From the IMG/VR virus record IMGVR_UViG_3300043172_000618, positions 1-29,431 of that record: a stretch of DNA of 29,431 nt; one strand, 5' to 3'. Each line of letters starts with the position of its first letter. Position 1 is the first letter of the stretch. Shown piece after piece: positions 6,304 to 14,041 of the stretch. Origin of the DNA: a virus. Under the pieces are notes generated by a model. That model was not told the DNA's origin. It worked only from the letters and a program-made list of their open reading frames with translations, and did not search any database. The translations under genes and the position numbers were made by a program.

Positions 6304-6312
6304 TGGTATAAA
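6304..6312 (+). promoter_or_regulatory. Extended -10 promoter candidate
   Basis: TGGTATAAA at 6304-6312 fits an extended -10 element (TGn then TATAAA), in the 87-base gap between 6253 and 6341. The -35 position (about 6284-6289, TAACAA) is poor. ATTGCA at 6258-6263 and TGCAAT at 6279-6284 form a short inverted repeat nearby that could be an operator. Confidence 0.35.
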
Positions 6313-6340
6313 CATACTGAAAAGCAAACGGAGATTAAAA

Positions 6341-6667
6341 ATGGGAGAACTTAAAGTTGTCATAAACGAAACTTACAGAGATTTAGTCAATTGCACAACA
6401 TTTATAAACGGTGAACATCAACGTTTAATGCTTCCAAGAACAATGTTCCCTCCACAACTAACATTGAAGTGCGGTGATGTTGTAAAATTGGAAATGGCTC
6501 CTACCACAGGAGGTGTTCCACAGCTTGACTGTTCTCATCCGTATCCACCTCCCCCAACACCTCCTCCAATGAGAGTAGTTAAAGACTCTGGTGGAGGGGC
6601 TGCAGGAGCCCTATTTTTAATAGTTATTATGATCATATTCATATTAATGGAAGTGAGTAAGAACTAA
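6341..6667 (+). CDS. Proline-rich, C-terminally anchored small membrane protein
   Basis: A 108-residue protein with GGAG 10 bases before the ATG. Residues 1-60 look like a small beta domain, residues 66-77 are a run rich in Pro (PYPPPPTPPPMR), then a glycine-rich linker, and residues 88-103 are one hydrophobic segment (ALFLIVIMIIFILM) near the C-terminus. This fits a tail-anchored membrane protein with the body in the cytoplasm. The family is not recognised. With the next gene, which has two membrane segments, it forms a membrane-protein pair; a role in lysis or in envelope binding is possible but unproven. Confidence 0.65.
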   Translation: MGELKVVINETYRDLVNCTTFINGEHQRLMLPRTMFPPQLTLKCGDVVKLEMAPTTGGVPQLDCSHPYPPPPTPPPMRVVKDSGGGAAGALFLIVIMIIFILMEVSKN

Positions 6668-6683
6668 TATAAAAGGAGTTACG

Positions 6684-7061
6684 ATGTTTAAAATTGACAA
6701 AGCTGCACTTTATATAGCAATGTTTGAAACGGACTTGCTGTCCATGCTTTTACTGTGTTTGTGTTTTTTGATATGTCTCACAGGTATCTCTGTAACGACT
6801 AAAGCTGGATTTATTCAGTATGTTGCAATTGCTTTGTGTTTTGGATTAGGAATTGCATCGCTCATAATTATTAAAGAAATGTACGGCATCTATAAATCTG
6901 AAATAGAACTTGATTTAGGAATGGTAGAGAAGTGGGAGGCGCTGCAGGATTCCTTGTCAAAAAAACGAACTGTTCCCCAGGTACAGAACGAAGCTGATGT
7001 GGCCACTGGAAAATGTTGGTCAGTAACTAAAACGTACACGCGGAATCGTGGCGATGAATAA
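6684..7061 (+). CDS. Small protein with two membrane segments (holin-like candidate)
   Basis: A 125-residue protein with AAGGAG 10 bases before the ATG. Two hydrophobic segments (about 19-38, LSMLLLCLCFLICLTGISV, and 45-64, FIQYVAIALCFGLGIASLII) are followed by a charged cytoplasmic-looking tail of 60 residues. Two closely spaced segments with a charged tail fit class II holins, and the endolysin gene lies about 1.2 kb downstream. The family itself is not recognised, so holin is only a candidate function. Confidence 0.6.
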   Translation: MFKIDKAALYIAMFETDLLSMLLLCLCFLICLTGISVTTKAGFIQYVAIALCFGLGIASLIIIKEMYGIYKSEIELDLGMVEKWEALQDSLSKKRTVPQVQNEADVATGKCWSVTKTYTRNRGDE

Positions 7062-7091
7062 AGAAATGAAAAAATTTTGAAGGGGAGAAAT

Positions 7092-7310
7092 ATGGAATCA
7101 ACTTTTGGAAAAAATTTAAGAAAGCACAGAGAATTGCAGGGACTTTCACAAACTGAATTAAGTAAGAAACTATGTGTGTCTCAAAAAACAATTCATAAAT
7201 GGGAAACTGTTCACACATGCCCAACAATTAATATTCGCATAGCTGTGTCAGAGATGTTGGGGGTTCCTTTGGATGTCTTGATGGGAAATCCTGAATGGGT
7301 GGATCTTTAA
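7092..7310 (+). CDS. Xre/Cro-type helix-turn-helix regulator
   Basis: A 72-residue single-domain protein. ATG 7092, with GGGGAG seven to ten bases upstream, is preferred over an in-frame TTG at 7077. Residues 18-38 (LSQTELSKKLCVSQKTIHKWE) are a canonical Xre helix-turn-helix, with the usual LRKHRELQGLSQ start and SEMLGVPLDVLM end. Such proteins bind operators as dimers; this one has no extra dimerisation or protease-sensing domain, so it resembles Cro-like regulators rather than a CI-type repressor. It is buried in a + strand operon with no divergent partner, so it may adjust late or accessory transcription. The symmetric sites upstream (540-575, 1397-1437) are possible targets. Confidence 0.85.
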   Translation: MESTFGKNLRKHRELQGLSQTELSKKLCVSQKTIHKWETVHTCPTINIRIAVSEMLGVPLDVLMGNPEWVDL

Positions 7311-7325
7311 TAAAGGAGAATCATT

Positions 7326-7517
7326 GTGAATGTTTATAATGTGGAAATTTTAGCAAAAACAGCATTGGCTTTAGGTATTGAGGGTGAGGGTGATGAGCTT
7401 TATTGGTTGCCAATATCTCAGATATCTTTTGAAGAGGATGCAGAGTCAATTGAAATTGGTGACATACTTGAAATTGAAATTCCTGAATGGCTGGCTGTTC
7501 AAGTTGAATTGGAGTAG
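7326..7517 (+). CDS. Small acidic conserved phage protein (GTG start)
   Basis: A 63-residue protein with GTG at 7326 preceded by AAAGGAGA (7313-7320). The ATG at 7330 is out of frame. LYWLPISQISFE followed by IGDILEIEIPEWLAVQ matches a common short phage protein in which a WLPKSQI motif precedes a VTVPxWLA tail. No function is established. It sits between the regulator and the probable small terminase, three bases from the latter. Confidence 0.7.
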   Translation: MNVYNVEILAKTALALGIEGEGDELYWLPISQISFEEDAESIEIGDILEIEIPEWLAVQVELE

Positions 7518-7520
7518 AAT

Positions 7521-8120
7521 ATGGTAGAATCTAACAAGTATCAAAAAGCGGCAGATGTTGTTGTGCTTCCTGAAGAACTGACAAATCTTATAGGAGGATT
7601 AAGCACAGGTAGAGGAGAACTTGAAAACAATGTAAAAATATTTGCATGGGATGCGGTTAAAGACTGCAATGGGCGAGAATGTCCTGGATTTCGCTACTGC
7701 GCTTGTGAAGATATAGGACAGCCTTGTGATGTGATGCGTCGTTATATTGCACAGGTATACTCAGTAGTTCTCAAAGCCTCTGAAACCCAAGCACCTGAAC
7801 AAAAAGAAGCAATTTTGCTAAGAATAGGTTTTGATCTCATCCCCCTGTATAAAATTTTAATATCTTTAAAGATAGCAGAAATGGGCGTTGACAAGGTCAT
7901 TGAGATGGACATTAAAGGCACACGCAGAGCTAATCCAATATTTAAGGAGATACGAGAAACTATAAAAACTATTGAATTCACTTGGAAAACGATTGGACTG
8001 GGCAATTTTATAGGTGTTCCAGCGCCCCCAATAGGGGCATCACGAAGCCCTGTTATGACTCCTATAGAGAGCAGTCCAAGTGCTATGAGACGGAAGCGCA
8101 AAACTAAAAGGAGCTTTTAA
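7521..8120 (+). CDS. Probable terminase small subunit with Cys cluster
   Basis: A 199-residue protein. Residues 49-69 carry five Cys (CNGRECPGFRYCACEDIGQPC), a likely metal site, followed by a helical part. KGTRRANPIFKEIRETIKTIEFTWKTIGL (about 131-159) resembles the P27-type small terminase ending in which a NPIxxExRExxKxIxxxWxxxGL block precedes the C-terminus. The tail is proline-serine rich and then very basic (RRKRKTKR). Position upstream of the large terminase and this block support a DNA-recognition subunit; the Cys cluster is unusual. A non-terminase DNA-binding protein is the alternative. The TAA overlaps the next ATG. Confidence 0.5.
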   Translation: MVESNKYQKAADVVVLPEELTNLIGGLSTGRGELENNVKIFAWDAVKDCNGRECPGFRYCACEDIGQPCDVMRRYIAQVYSVVLKASETQAPEQKEAILLRIGFDLIPLYKILISLKIAEMGVDKVIEMDIKGTRRANPIFKEIRETIKTIEFTWKTIGLGNFIGVPAPPIGASRSPVMTPIESSPSAMRRKRKTKRSF

Positions 8121-8293
8121 TGTCTGAGGAAATAAAACTATGTGGATGCTGTCATGATGCACCTGTGGGTGGATATGTTCCTCGTTACAGAGTCACCCTT
8201 GATAAATTGTGCACCAAATGTTGGAAAAAGGGCGGTCAGCCAACTACTGCAACAGGCACAATGCCTACTTCCAGAAGACCTGGAAAATCATAA
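8120..8293 (+). CDS. 57-residue zinc-ribbon-like protein
   Basis: A short ORF beginning at the ATG of a TAATG overlap (8118-8122), with AAGGAG 10 bases upstream, and ending in TAA at 8291-8293. The product has CGCC at residues 8-11 and CTKC at 31-34 separated by 19 residues, a two-knuckle zinc-ribbon spacing, and a Thr/Ser/Arg-rich tail. Close packing between the probable small terminase and the endolysin, together with its own ribosome binding site, makes it a real gene. Function unknown; nucleic acid or protein contact is likely for such a ribbon. Confidence 0.65.
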   Translation: MSEEIKLCGCCHDAPVGGYVPRYRVTLDKLCTKCWKKGGQPTTATGTMPTSRRPGKS

Positions 8294-8304
8294 AGGAGAT
8301 TATT

Positions 8305-8715
8305 ATGTGGAAATTAGGGAAACGCTCAACAGAGAATATAAAAACGTGTGTTCCAATCTGGTACGTCATAATCACTTTTGTACTGAAGATTATGGATGTT
8401 GCTGTTACTTGTGGATTCAGAGGTGAAGTGCAGCAAAATAAAGAATTTAAGGAAGGTGACAGTACAAAAAAATGGCCTGATTCTGAACACAATATAAAGC
8501 CATCTATTGCCATTGATGTTCACCCCTACCCCATAGATTATGAAAATAGAGACAGGTATGTGTTTATGGCTGGTTTAATTGTTGGACTTGGTGCTGCTTT
8601 TGGTGTTAAAATACGTTGGGGTGGAAAATGGCGTGAAGATGTGGAAATCAGAGATAACAAAAAAGTTACTGGTTTGGATGATCTTGGACATTTTGAAATA
8701 GTGGGGCGTTATTAA
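8305..8715 (+). CDS. Endolysin, peptidase M15 type (L-Ala-D-Glu or D-Ala-D-Ala peptidase)
   Basis: A 136-residue protein. ATG 8305 has AAGGAG about 8 bases upstream; a longer in-frame reading from 8209 would overlap the preceding gene. LGKRSTENI at the N-terminus, then SEHNIKPSIAIDVHPYPIDY (60-79) and DDLGHFE (125-131) give the M15 zinc ligands His62, Asp71 and His129, plus Asp126 near the active site. IRWGGKW at 103-109 is also typical. These enzymes cut the peptide stems of peptidoglycan at the end of infection. There is no signal peptide, so a holin is needed to reach the wall. Its place between terminase subunits is unusual. Confidence 0.9.
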   Translation: MWKLGKRSTENIKTCVPIWYVIITFVLKIMDVAVTCGFRGEVQQNKEFKEGDSTKKWPDSEHNIKPSIAIDVHPYPIDYENRDRYVFMAGLIVGLGAAFGVKIRWGGKWREDVEIRDNKKVTGLDDLGHFEIVGRY

Positions 8716-10679
8716 TGATTGCACGAATTCCCAGACGTAAACGGCCTCGTATAGGAAATTCAGGTATAGTAAATCCAGCAGTCCAAGTTCCAGTAACCAA
8801 GAACCTTCGTGCTGGGGATGGAATTCAAACAGCAGCCTACAATCCCAAAGATTACCAAGATGGGGCTAATGGATTTATATGGTGGGTGGAAACCAATGTA
8901 ATTGTGTCCATTGAAATAAATAAAGTCCATAAAGAATATTACATGGGGGAGCTTCCTACTATTGTCAATCCAGAAACAGGGCGTCCTTATAATCATCTGT
9001 GGGAGGAGCAAAAGGATATAGTCAGAGAAGCTTTACAGATGTACGATGGTGTGTTTTTTTACACATTAATTGTTTTGTGTTGGATGCGTGGAGAGGGTAA
9101 ATCCTTTTTAGTGTGTTTGATACAGTTGTGGAAATTCTTTTGCTTTGAGCGCCAAATGATTATGCTTGGTGCAAACAACAAAGACCAGTCCAAATTTGTA
9201 CATTTCAGCATAATGCAAGGAATTGTTTTAAAATCCCCAAAATTACTTGAGCAGGTTGGAGGCCGTAAAAATGTTCAGGAAAAAGAAATACGCATAAGAA
9301 ATGCAAAGGGTGAAATAACTTCTTTCATTCGTCCAATGTCAACTTCCACAGGTATTGTTTCTAACATCACTGGTTATACTTTTTCAGAAATTTTTGATAT
9401 GAAAAATCCTTCATTTTTTGAGCAGTTAGATGGTTCCATACGAAACATAACAAATGCATTGGGAACTATTGACAGCACGGTATCGTCCAAACAACATCTT
9501 TTATATTCCAAGCTATATTTGGGATGGAAAGACAAAATCCTACAATCTTGTTTTTTTTCACATAGACAGAGTAAAGATGCAGATTACAGAGATTACTGGC
9601 ATCCAAACATGACACAGCGCCAGTTATCTGATTATGCTGCAAAATTCAGCCTGGGAGGTTTTGCTCAATATTTCAAGAATACTTGGGAGTCTGGGAGGCA
9701 TCAAGTATTTTCAATGCCCCTAATTTACGGCATGCGTTATTTTGGAACTGATGGGCGTATTGGGAATAACGATGCCCTGATTAAAAAAATGAAACGTGTG
9801 GCAGATTTGAATGAAGACCTCAAAGACATTAATGGACACGCAGATGTAAAAATAGCATCTTTGGAAGATCGTATGTCTGTTATTAGTAGAATTACAAATG
9901 ACACCAATGAGGAAATTGGGGACATAGAAAGCACATGCAGAAGTATTGACAGTTTGTACAGCTTAGAAGGCACTTCTCCCACTATTCCTGATCCCAAGGT
10001 GCTCCAGAGATTAACAGACATGTACAAAACTAACTGGGCTTTAGGTGTTGGCATTGACTTTGGAGATTCACTTGCTGTAGAACAAAAAGCAAACACTATT
10101 GTAACTCTTCTATTAAAAGGATTACCAAATAGCTTAGTTGACCCAAAATTACTTACAGAAGAAGCGGGGCAAAGAGTCCAGTACCTGTATTTTTTGCTCC
10201 ATATTGCTAAGATTGATAACCATGATCTTGATGTGGTTAAAGTTCTTATAGATGAGTACAGTGATATTTTTGATGGAGTGGATGCCATTGGTTTAGAAAA
10301 ATACAGGGCATGGGATTTGAAAAATTGGTGCGAGGAAAGAGAAATTTCTTTACTTGCAGTTCATCCAGGTTATTTAAAACAGCACGAAATGTTTCAAACC
10401 ATGTACAATGCATTAGATGCTGGTCACTTTAAAGCCCCTTCTGTTGGGATTCATGGAGCTAAAGGCCCTGATATTTTAACAGAGGAATTTGAAACTTTTG
10501 ATCATGATACTTTCAAAAAATGGTTTGGTTCTCCTGTGAAATTTGAGAAGAATGGAATACAGGATGATTCTGTTTATGGGTCTGGTTGGGGAATTGCTGG
10601 AATGCAAAATTTACAAGCTATCCATTTTAGACCGCGTTTTTCAAAAAGTTTTGAATTGATGTACCTCCCGCCTGAATAA
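8715..10679 (+). CDS. terL: Terminase large subunit
   Basis: A 654-residue packaging motor. WMRGEGKSF (123-131) is the Walker A-type loop of the ATPase and YTFSEIFDM (221-229) the Walker B with catalytic Glu225. The nuclease half shows Asp448 in GIDFGDS and Asp617/Asp618 in QDDSVYG, as in RNase H-like terminase nucleases. The protein pumps DNA into the prohead through the portal and cuts it. Its ATG overlaps the endolysin stop. The length is at the upper side for the family, with an N-terminal extension of about 90 residues before the ATPase. Direct upstream and downstream neighbours (small terminase candidate, portal) support the call. Confidence 0.92.
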   Translation: MIARIPRRKRPRIGNSGIVNPAVQVPVTKNLRAGDGIQTAAYNPKDYQDGANGFIWWVETNVIVSIEINKVHKEYYMGELPTIVNPETGRPYNHLWEEQKDIVREALQMYDGVFFYTLIVLCWMRGEGKSFLVCLIQLWKFFCFERQMIMLGANNKDQSKFVHFSIMQGIVLKSPKLLEQVGGRKNVQEKEIRIRNAKGEITSFIRPMSTSTGIVSNITGYTFSEIFDMKNPSFFEQLDGSIRNITNALGTIDSTVSSKQHLLYSKLYLGWKDKILQSCFFSHRQSKDADYRDYWHPNMTQRQLSDYAAKFSLGGFAQYFKNTWESGRHQVFSMPLIYGMRYFGTDGRIGNNDALIKKMKRVADLNEDLKDINGHADVKIASLEDRMSVISRITNDTNEEIGDIESTCRSIDSLYSLEGTSPTIPDPKVLQRLTDMYKTNWALGVGIDFGDSLAVEQKANTIVTLLLKGLPNSLVDPKLLTEEAGQRVQYLYFLLHIAKIDNHDLDVVKVLIDEYSDIFDGVDAIGLEKYRAWDLKNWCEEREISLLAVHPGYLKQHEMFQTMYNALDAGHFKAPSVGIHGAKGPDILTEEFETFDHDTFKKWFGSPVKFEKNGIQDDSVYGSGWGIAGMQNLQAIHFRPRFSKSFELMYLPPE

Positions 10680-10694
10680 ATAAGTAAATAATCC

Positions 10695-10721
10695 TTGACA
10701 ACTATTAAGTAGAATTATATT
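10695..10721 (+). promoter_or_regulatory. Promoter candidate before the head operon
   Basis: TTGACA at 10695-10700 is a perfect -35 hexamer; TATATT lies at 10716-10721 after a 15-base spacer, which is shorter than the preferred 16-18. It sits in the 93-base gap between terminase and portal, the largest gap inside the structural genes, so a late promoter here would make sense. Confidence 0.45.
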
Positions 10722-10772
10722 GGACGTAATAAGCAGTTAGTTTTTATTGAAAAATAAAAGGTACTTTTTATT

Positions 10773-12431
10773 ATGTCCAAAAAAAAACAAAGCATTGAAG
10801 ATGAAATTATGAATTTATCTGACGAAGCACTTTCGTCAATTTCATTTAAAATGCCAATGTCCATTAATTCAAATCTTCCTACCAAAGTTGACCCAGATGG
10901 GTTCTCCCTCACTGACGAACCAAGCGAGTACGACCGCAGAGCATTGCAGAAACTGTGCTGGGAGAAATTTCAGGACAGCCCGCATTTAAACACTTCCGTT
11001 CGTGGTTTGCAGGGACGTATTACAGGTAATGGTTTTCATGAAAGTTCAGAAAATATCGAAGTTCAAGATGTCTTAGATGAGATTACCTATGATCAACGTA
11101 ACAGATTATTTAATTTTTTACCAAAGTATGTTGGAAGAGGAGCTATTGAAGGTGAACTTTTTCTATGTCAGACAGTACACGACGATGAATTTGTAGAAGT
11201 TGATTTTGTAGACCCTTCTAAAATAGGGGGCAGTGGGGATGATGGCGGTGATGATGATACTGGTATTATATTTCACCCCACAAAAACACAAATGCCCCTT
11301 TTTTATAATATTACAGATGAAGAAGATAATGTTATAGAGCAAATCCCTTCCATTTTTATTGCCCGCTACCCTGCCATGAGGGCATTGGTAGTAAAGCATA
11401 AATCTTTCAAAGCAAATAAACAAAATCGTAAGTTATCTGACCCCAAATTAAAGAAATTAGGTGGTTATCGAAAATTCATAGTTAACTGGGATAAATCCTT
11501 CATAACTCGCCGTGCTGTTGGATATCTCAAAACAACAATTAAATGGTTAAATCATTACGAATCTCTTAAACAATATGAAATAGATCATAAAAAGTCAGCA
11601 GGAGCTTACTTGTGGATATTCTCCATAGAAGACCCTCGCAAGTTTAGACAGTGGCTTGCCCTATCTGACGAGGATAGAAAAAAGACAGGTATTTATGCTA
11701 AGAAAGAAGCTGGTGGTTCTTTAGTCTTGCCAGCAGGAATGAAAGTAGATGTAAAAAGTCCACAGTTGCCTACCCTCAATGAACAAGACACAGACATTCT
11801 TAATATGATCGCATCAGGTTTAAATGAACCTACTGATGTTTTAACTGGGAATGCCAATGGAACATTTGCCTCAGTCAAGGCTACTCGTGGCCCAATGACA
11901 GATAGAACTTCTGATGAGATTGCCTATTTTGATCGTTTTTGGAAATTTGATTTTTGGTCAGGTGTTTTTTATTTGAAATCTAAAATAGGCACTTTTCCAG
12001 AATTAATAACCTATCAACGATGTGTGGGTTTTAAAAATAGAAAACCCATATTTAAAACGCACCAGAAGCATCCTGAACATTTCATAGATATTGATTATCC
12101 TGTATCAGAATTAATTGATCTTGAAGGAAGAGTTAAAGCATTGATGGGCGTTAAACACGGCCCAGTTTCTTCTTCACTTGGTTTGTCCAGGAAAGAAACA
12201 TCACGCAGAATAGGGATAAGCGGGTATGCGAGTCAGCGTAGAAAGTACGCAGAGGAAGAAGAACTTTACCCAGAACTACCATATGAAAATGGAGTGGATG
12301 CGGAAGTTCTGCAGGACACTGTAGAGGGGGAGAAGCCCAAAGAAAGTAAAAAATCTGAAAGTACTAAATCGTCTAAAACGGTTAAGAACACATATAAGCG
12401 AAGACGTAGACCCATTAAACTTAATTTGTAA
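10773..12431 (+). CDS. Portal protein
   Basis: A 552-residue protein placed directly after the large terminase. The N-terminal part ends in DRRALQKLCWEKFQDSPHLNTSVRGLQGRITGNGF, where residues typical of portal wings (NTSVRGLQGRITGNG) are seen; EGELFLCQTV, FVDPSKIGG and the helical NEQDTDILNMIASGLNEPTDVLTGNANGTFASVKATRG (about 334-371) match the stem-crown region of lambda- and SPP1-like portals. It forms the dodecameric ring through which DNA enters. The C-terminus is a basic tail (KRRRRPIKL). A GDDGGDDD acidic patch near residue 155 is unusual. AGGTAC is a weak ribosome binding site. Confidence 0.85.
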   Translation: MSKKKQSIEDEIMNLSDEALSSISFKMPMSINSNLPTKVDPDGFSLTDEPSEYDRRALQKLCWEKFQDSPHLNTSVRGLQGRITGNGFHESSENIEVQDVLDEITYDQRNRLFNFLPKYVGRGAIEGELFLCQTVHDDEFVEVDFVDPSKIGGSGDDGGDDDTGIIFHPTKTQMPLFYNITDEEDNVIEQIPSIFIARYPAMRALVVKHKSFKANKQNRKLSDPKLKKLGGYRKFIVNWDKSFITRRAVGYLKTTIKWLNHYESLKQYEIDHKKSAGAYLWIFSIEDPRKFRQWLALSDEDRKKTGIYAKKEAGGSLVLPAGMKVDVKSPQLPTLNEQDTDILNMIASGLNEPTDVLTGNANGTFASVKATRGPMTDRTSDEIAYFDRFWKFDFWSGVFYLKSKIGTFPELITYQRCVGFKNRKPIFKTHQKHPEHFIDIDYPVSELIDLEGRVKALMGVKHGPVSSSLGLSRKETSRRIGISGYASQRRKYAEEEELYPELPYENGVDAEVLQDTVEGEKPKESKKSESTKSSKTVKNTYKRRRRPIKLNL

Positions 12432-12441
12432 GGAGCATTAA

Positions 12442-12804
12442 ATGATCTGGACTATTAAGGATATCATTTCAGTGATAACTTTGTTAGGTATGAGCATTGG
12501 AGGTTTTATGACATTGAAATACTATCATAAGAGTCAGAAAGACGCAATTAGGAATCAGGAAAAGGATATTAAAAAGCAGAAAGAGGAAACAGATTTACTT
12601 AAATGTGTTATTTTTAAACCCACTGGTGGCCTCAATTTAGTGGATAATGCTACATGCAATCAGCACAGAGTGGGAATTCAGGAACGAATAACAGCAGAGT
12701 CAGCAACCGTTAAAAAATTGTTCACTAAACTGGATACTTTGGATGAAAATATCATAACTATAATGGGCCATTTAAACATTACAGAAAAACGACAGAGAGG
12801 GTGA
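12442..12804 (+). CDS. Membrane-anchored coiled-coil protein
   Basis: A 120-residue protein with AAGGAG 8-13 bases before the ATG. Residues 6-26 are one membrane segment (DIISVITLLGMSIGGFMTL), and 28-55 are a lysine/glutamate coiled coil. Another helical stretch follows near the C-terminus. It resembles small phage membrane proteins such as XhlA-like or holin accessory proteins, but the family is not recognised. Its place between portal and protease is where some phages put a holin, so a lysis role is a fair guess; a head-assembly or DNA-injection role is the alternative. Confidence 0.6.
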   Translation: MIWTIKDIISVITLLGMSIGGFMTLKYYHKSQKDAIRNQEKDIKKQKEETDLLKCVIFKPTGGLNLVDNATCNQHRVGIQERITAESATVKKLFTKLDTLDENIITIMGHLNITEKRQRG

Positions 12805-12808
12805 TAAA

Positions 12809-14038
12809 ATGATTAAAAGTTTAACAAAAGTACCAAAAGCAGCATTGCATTTTACAGAATCTATTGATAACACTTCTCCTGTAGTTCTTAGTGCTGCTGA
12901 TGAAAATGGCAAAAGAACACTCACAATGAAAGCTCACTCAGGAAAACCAATGAAGCATTGGTACTACGACAAGCTTGTAGTAGACACTACTGGGGTCAAG
13001 TTTAAAGGTAAAAGATTCCCAGTATTGAATGAGCATTGGGTGAGAGATAAAATAGGCTCATCAGGGAAATTGGTATTGCAGGATGACTATTCTTTGCACA
13101 TTAATGAGGACGATTTCAAATATTTGAATAATGATGTTGCTAATGAATTTATTAGTAATAGTGATGATGGGTTCCCTTATCAGGCAAGTATCAGCATACG
13201 CCCAACAAAGATAGAAAGACTTTCAGAAGGTGCAAAAGCAGAAGTTAATGGTTTCACATTGCGTGGCCCTGCTACAATTTTTCGTGAAAGTCTTTATAGA
13301 GAAACTTCTGTATGTGTGTGGGGAGCTGATTCTGACACAGAAAGCAAAGCTGGCAATCTATCAGATTCTGGGAACATGGAAGAATTTGATTGTGAAATTA
13401 TAGACATTCAGCTTACTGAAGAGTTTAGTGGAGCTGATAATAATATTAATGAAAATAATGAGGAGGATGACGTGATTAAGAAATTAACATTTGAAGAGCT
13501 TCAGGAAAAAGACCCTGAACTCTTTGAAAAAATTCTTACTCTTGGTGGCGAGAAATTTGCAGCAGCTCAAAAAGCAGCTAAAAATTCTGATACCCCTGAA
13601 GGTGATGATTCAGCAATCTCAAAATTAACTGAGATGATTACAAAATTAACCACAAAAATCACTGTTATGGAAACAGAAAGTTTCAAAATGTCTGAAACTT
13701 TAAAATCTAAAGATCATAAAGATGAAGCTGAAGGAATTTATCTTCAGAAGTTCTCAGACATGAATCTTGGAAAATCTTACAGTGACAGAGTGCGGAGACT
13801 GGTCAGTTTTAAAAGTTTCAAAAAAGACGGTGTGTTTGACGTTGAAGCTTTTACTGCCGCTCTGGATAAAGAATTAAAAACATGGGAAGAGTTTGCAGAC
13901 ACCGCAGACACATCAGTAATTGGTGGAGTTAACAATGGTTCTAATAAAACCAATCCAGCCAATTTTGCTGAAAAGAAAATTGACGGGGCGGTTGATGAGC
14001 TTCTTGATTCAATTAATTTCAAGTCTGAGGAGGCGTAA
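12809..14038 (+). CDS. Prohead protease with C-terminal scaffold
   Basis: A 409-residue two-part protein. Residues 1-about 180 resemble phage capsid maturation proteases: LNEHW with His76, FPYQASISIRP with Ser127/Ser129, and RESLYRETSVCVWGAD (159-174), similar to the LREVSVVTFGAD end of such enzymes. From about 222 on the sequence is helical and charged, with coiled-coil character (ISKLTEMITKLTTKITVMETESFKMSETLK), as in scaffolds. The architecture parallels lambda C/Nu3 and Mu I/Z, where the scaffold is the C-terminal part made separately. An internal ribosome binding site and GTG at 13472 support this. It follows the portal, as usual. Confidence 0.8.
   Translation: MIKSLTKVPKAALHFTESIDNTSPVVLSAADENGKRTLTMKAHSGKPMKHWYYDKLVVDTTGVKFKGKRFPVLNEHWVRDKIGSSGKLVLQDDYSLHINEDDFKYLNNDVANEFISNSDDGFPYQASISIRPTKIERLSEGAKAEVNGFTLRGPATIFRESLYRETSVCVWGADSDTESKAGNLSDSGNMEEFDCEIIDIQLTEEFSGADNNINENNEEDDVIKKLTFEELQEKDPELFEKILTLGGEKFAAAQKAAKNSDTPEGDDSAISKLTEMITKLTTKITVMETESFKMSETLKSKDHKDEAEGIYLQKFSDMNLGKSYSDRVRRLVSFKSFKKDGVFDVEAFTAALDKELKTWEEFADTADTSVIGGVNNGSNKTNPANFAEKKIDGAVDELLDSINFKSEEA
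13472..14038 (+). CDS. Nested scaffold protein from an internal GTG start
   Basis: AGGAGG at 13461-13466 lies five bases before GTG 13472, in the frame of the enclosing protease gene (codon 222). The resulting 188-residue product is charged, largely helical and begins VIKKLTFEELQEKDPELF. An ATG between the two is out of frame and meets a stop at once. Lambda and Mu make their scaffolds exactly this way from the protease gene, so an abundant scaffold from here is likely. Confidence 0.7.
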   Translation: MIKKLTFEELQEKDPELFEKILTLGGEKFAAAQKAAKNSDTPEGDDSAISKLTEMITKLTTKITVMETESFKMSETLKSKDHKDEAEGIYLQKFSDMNLGKSYSDRVRRLVSFKSFKKDGVFDVEAFTAALDKELKTWEEFADTADTSVIGGVNNGSNKTNPANFAEKKIDGAVDELLDSINFKSEEA

Positions 14039-14041
14039 ATA

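Noticed and set aside
8209-8304. N-terminal extension of the endolysin from 8209
   Set aside because: These codons overlap the small zinc-ribbon gene in another frame, and the ribosome binding site and LGKRS start of M15 enzymes place the start at 8305.
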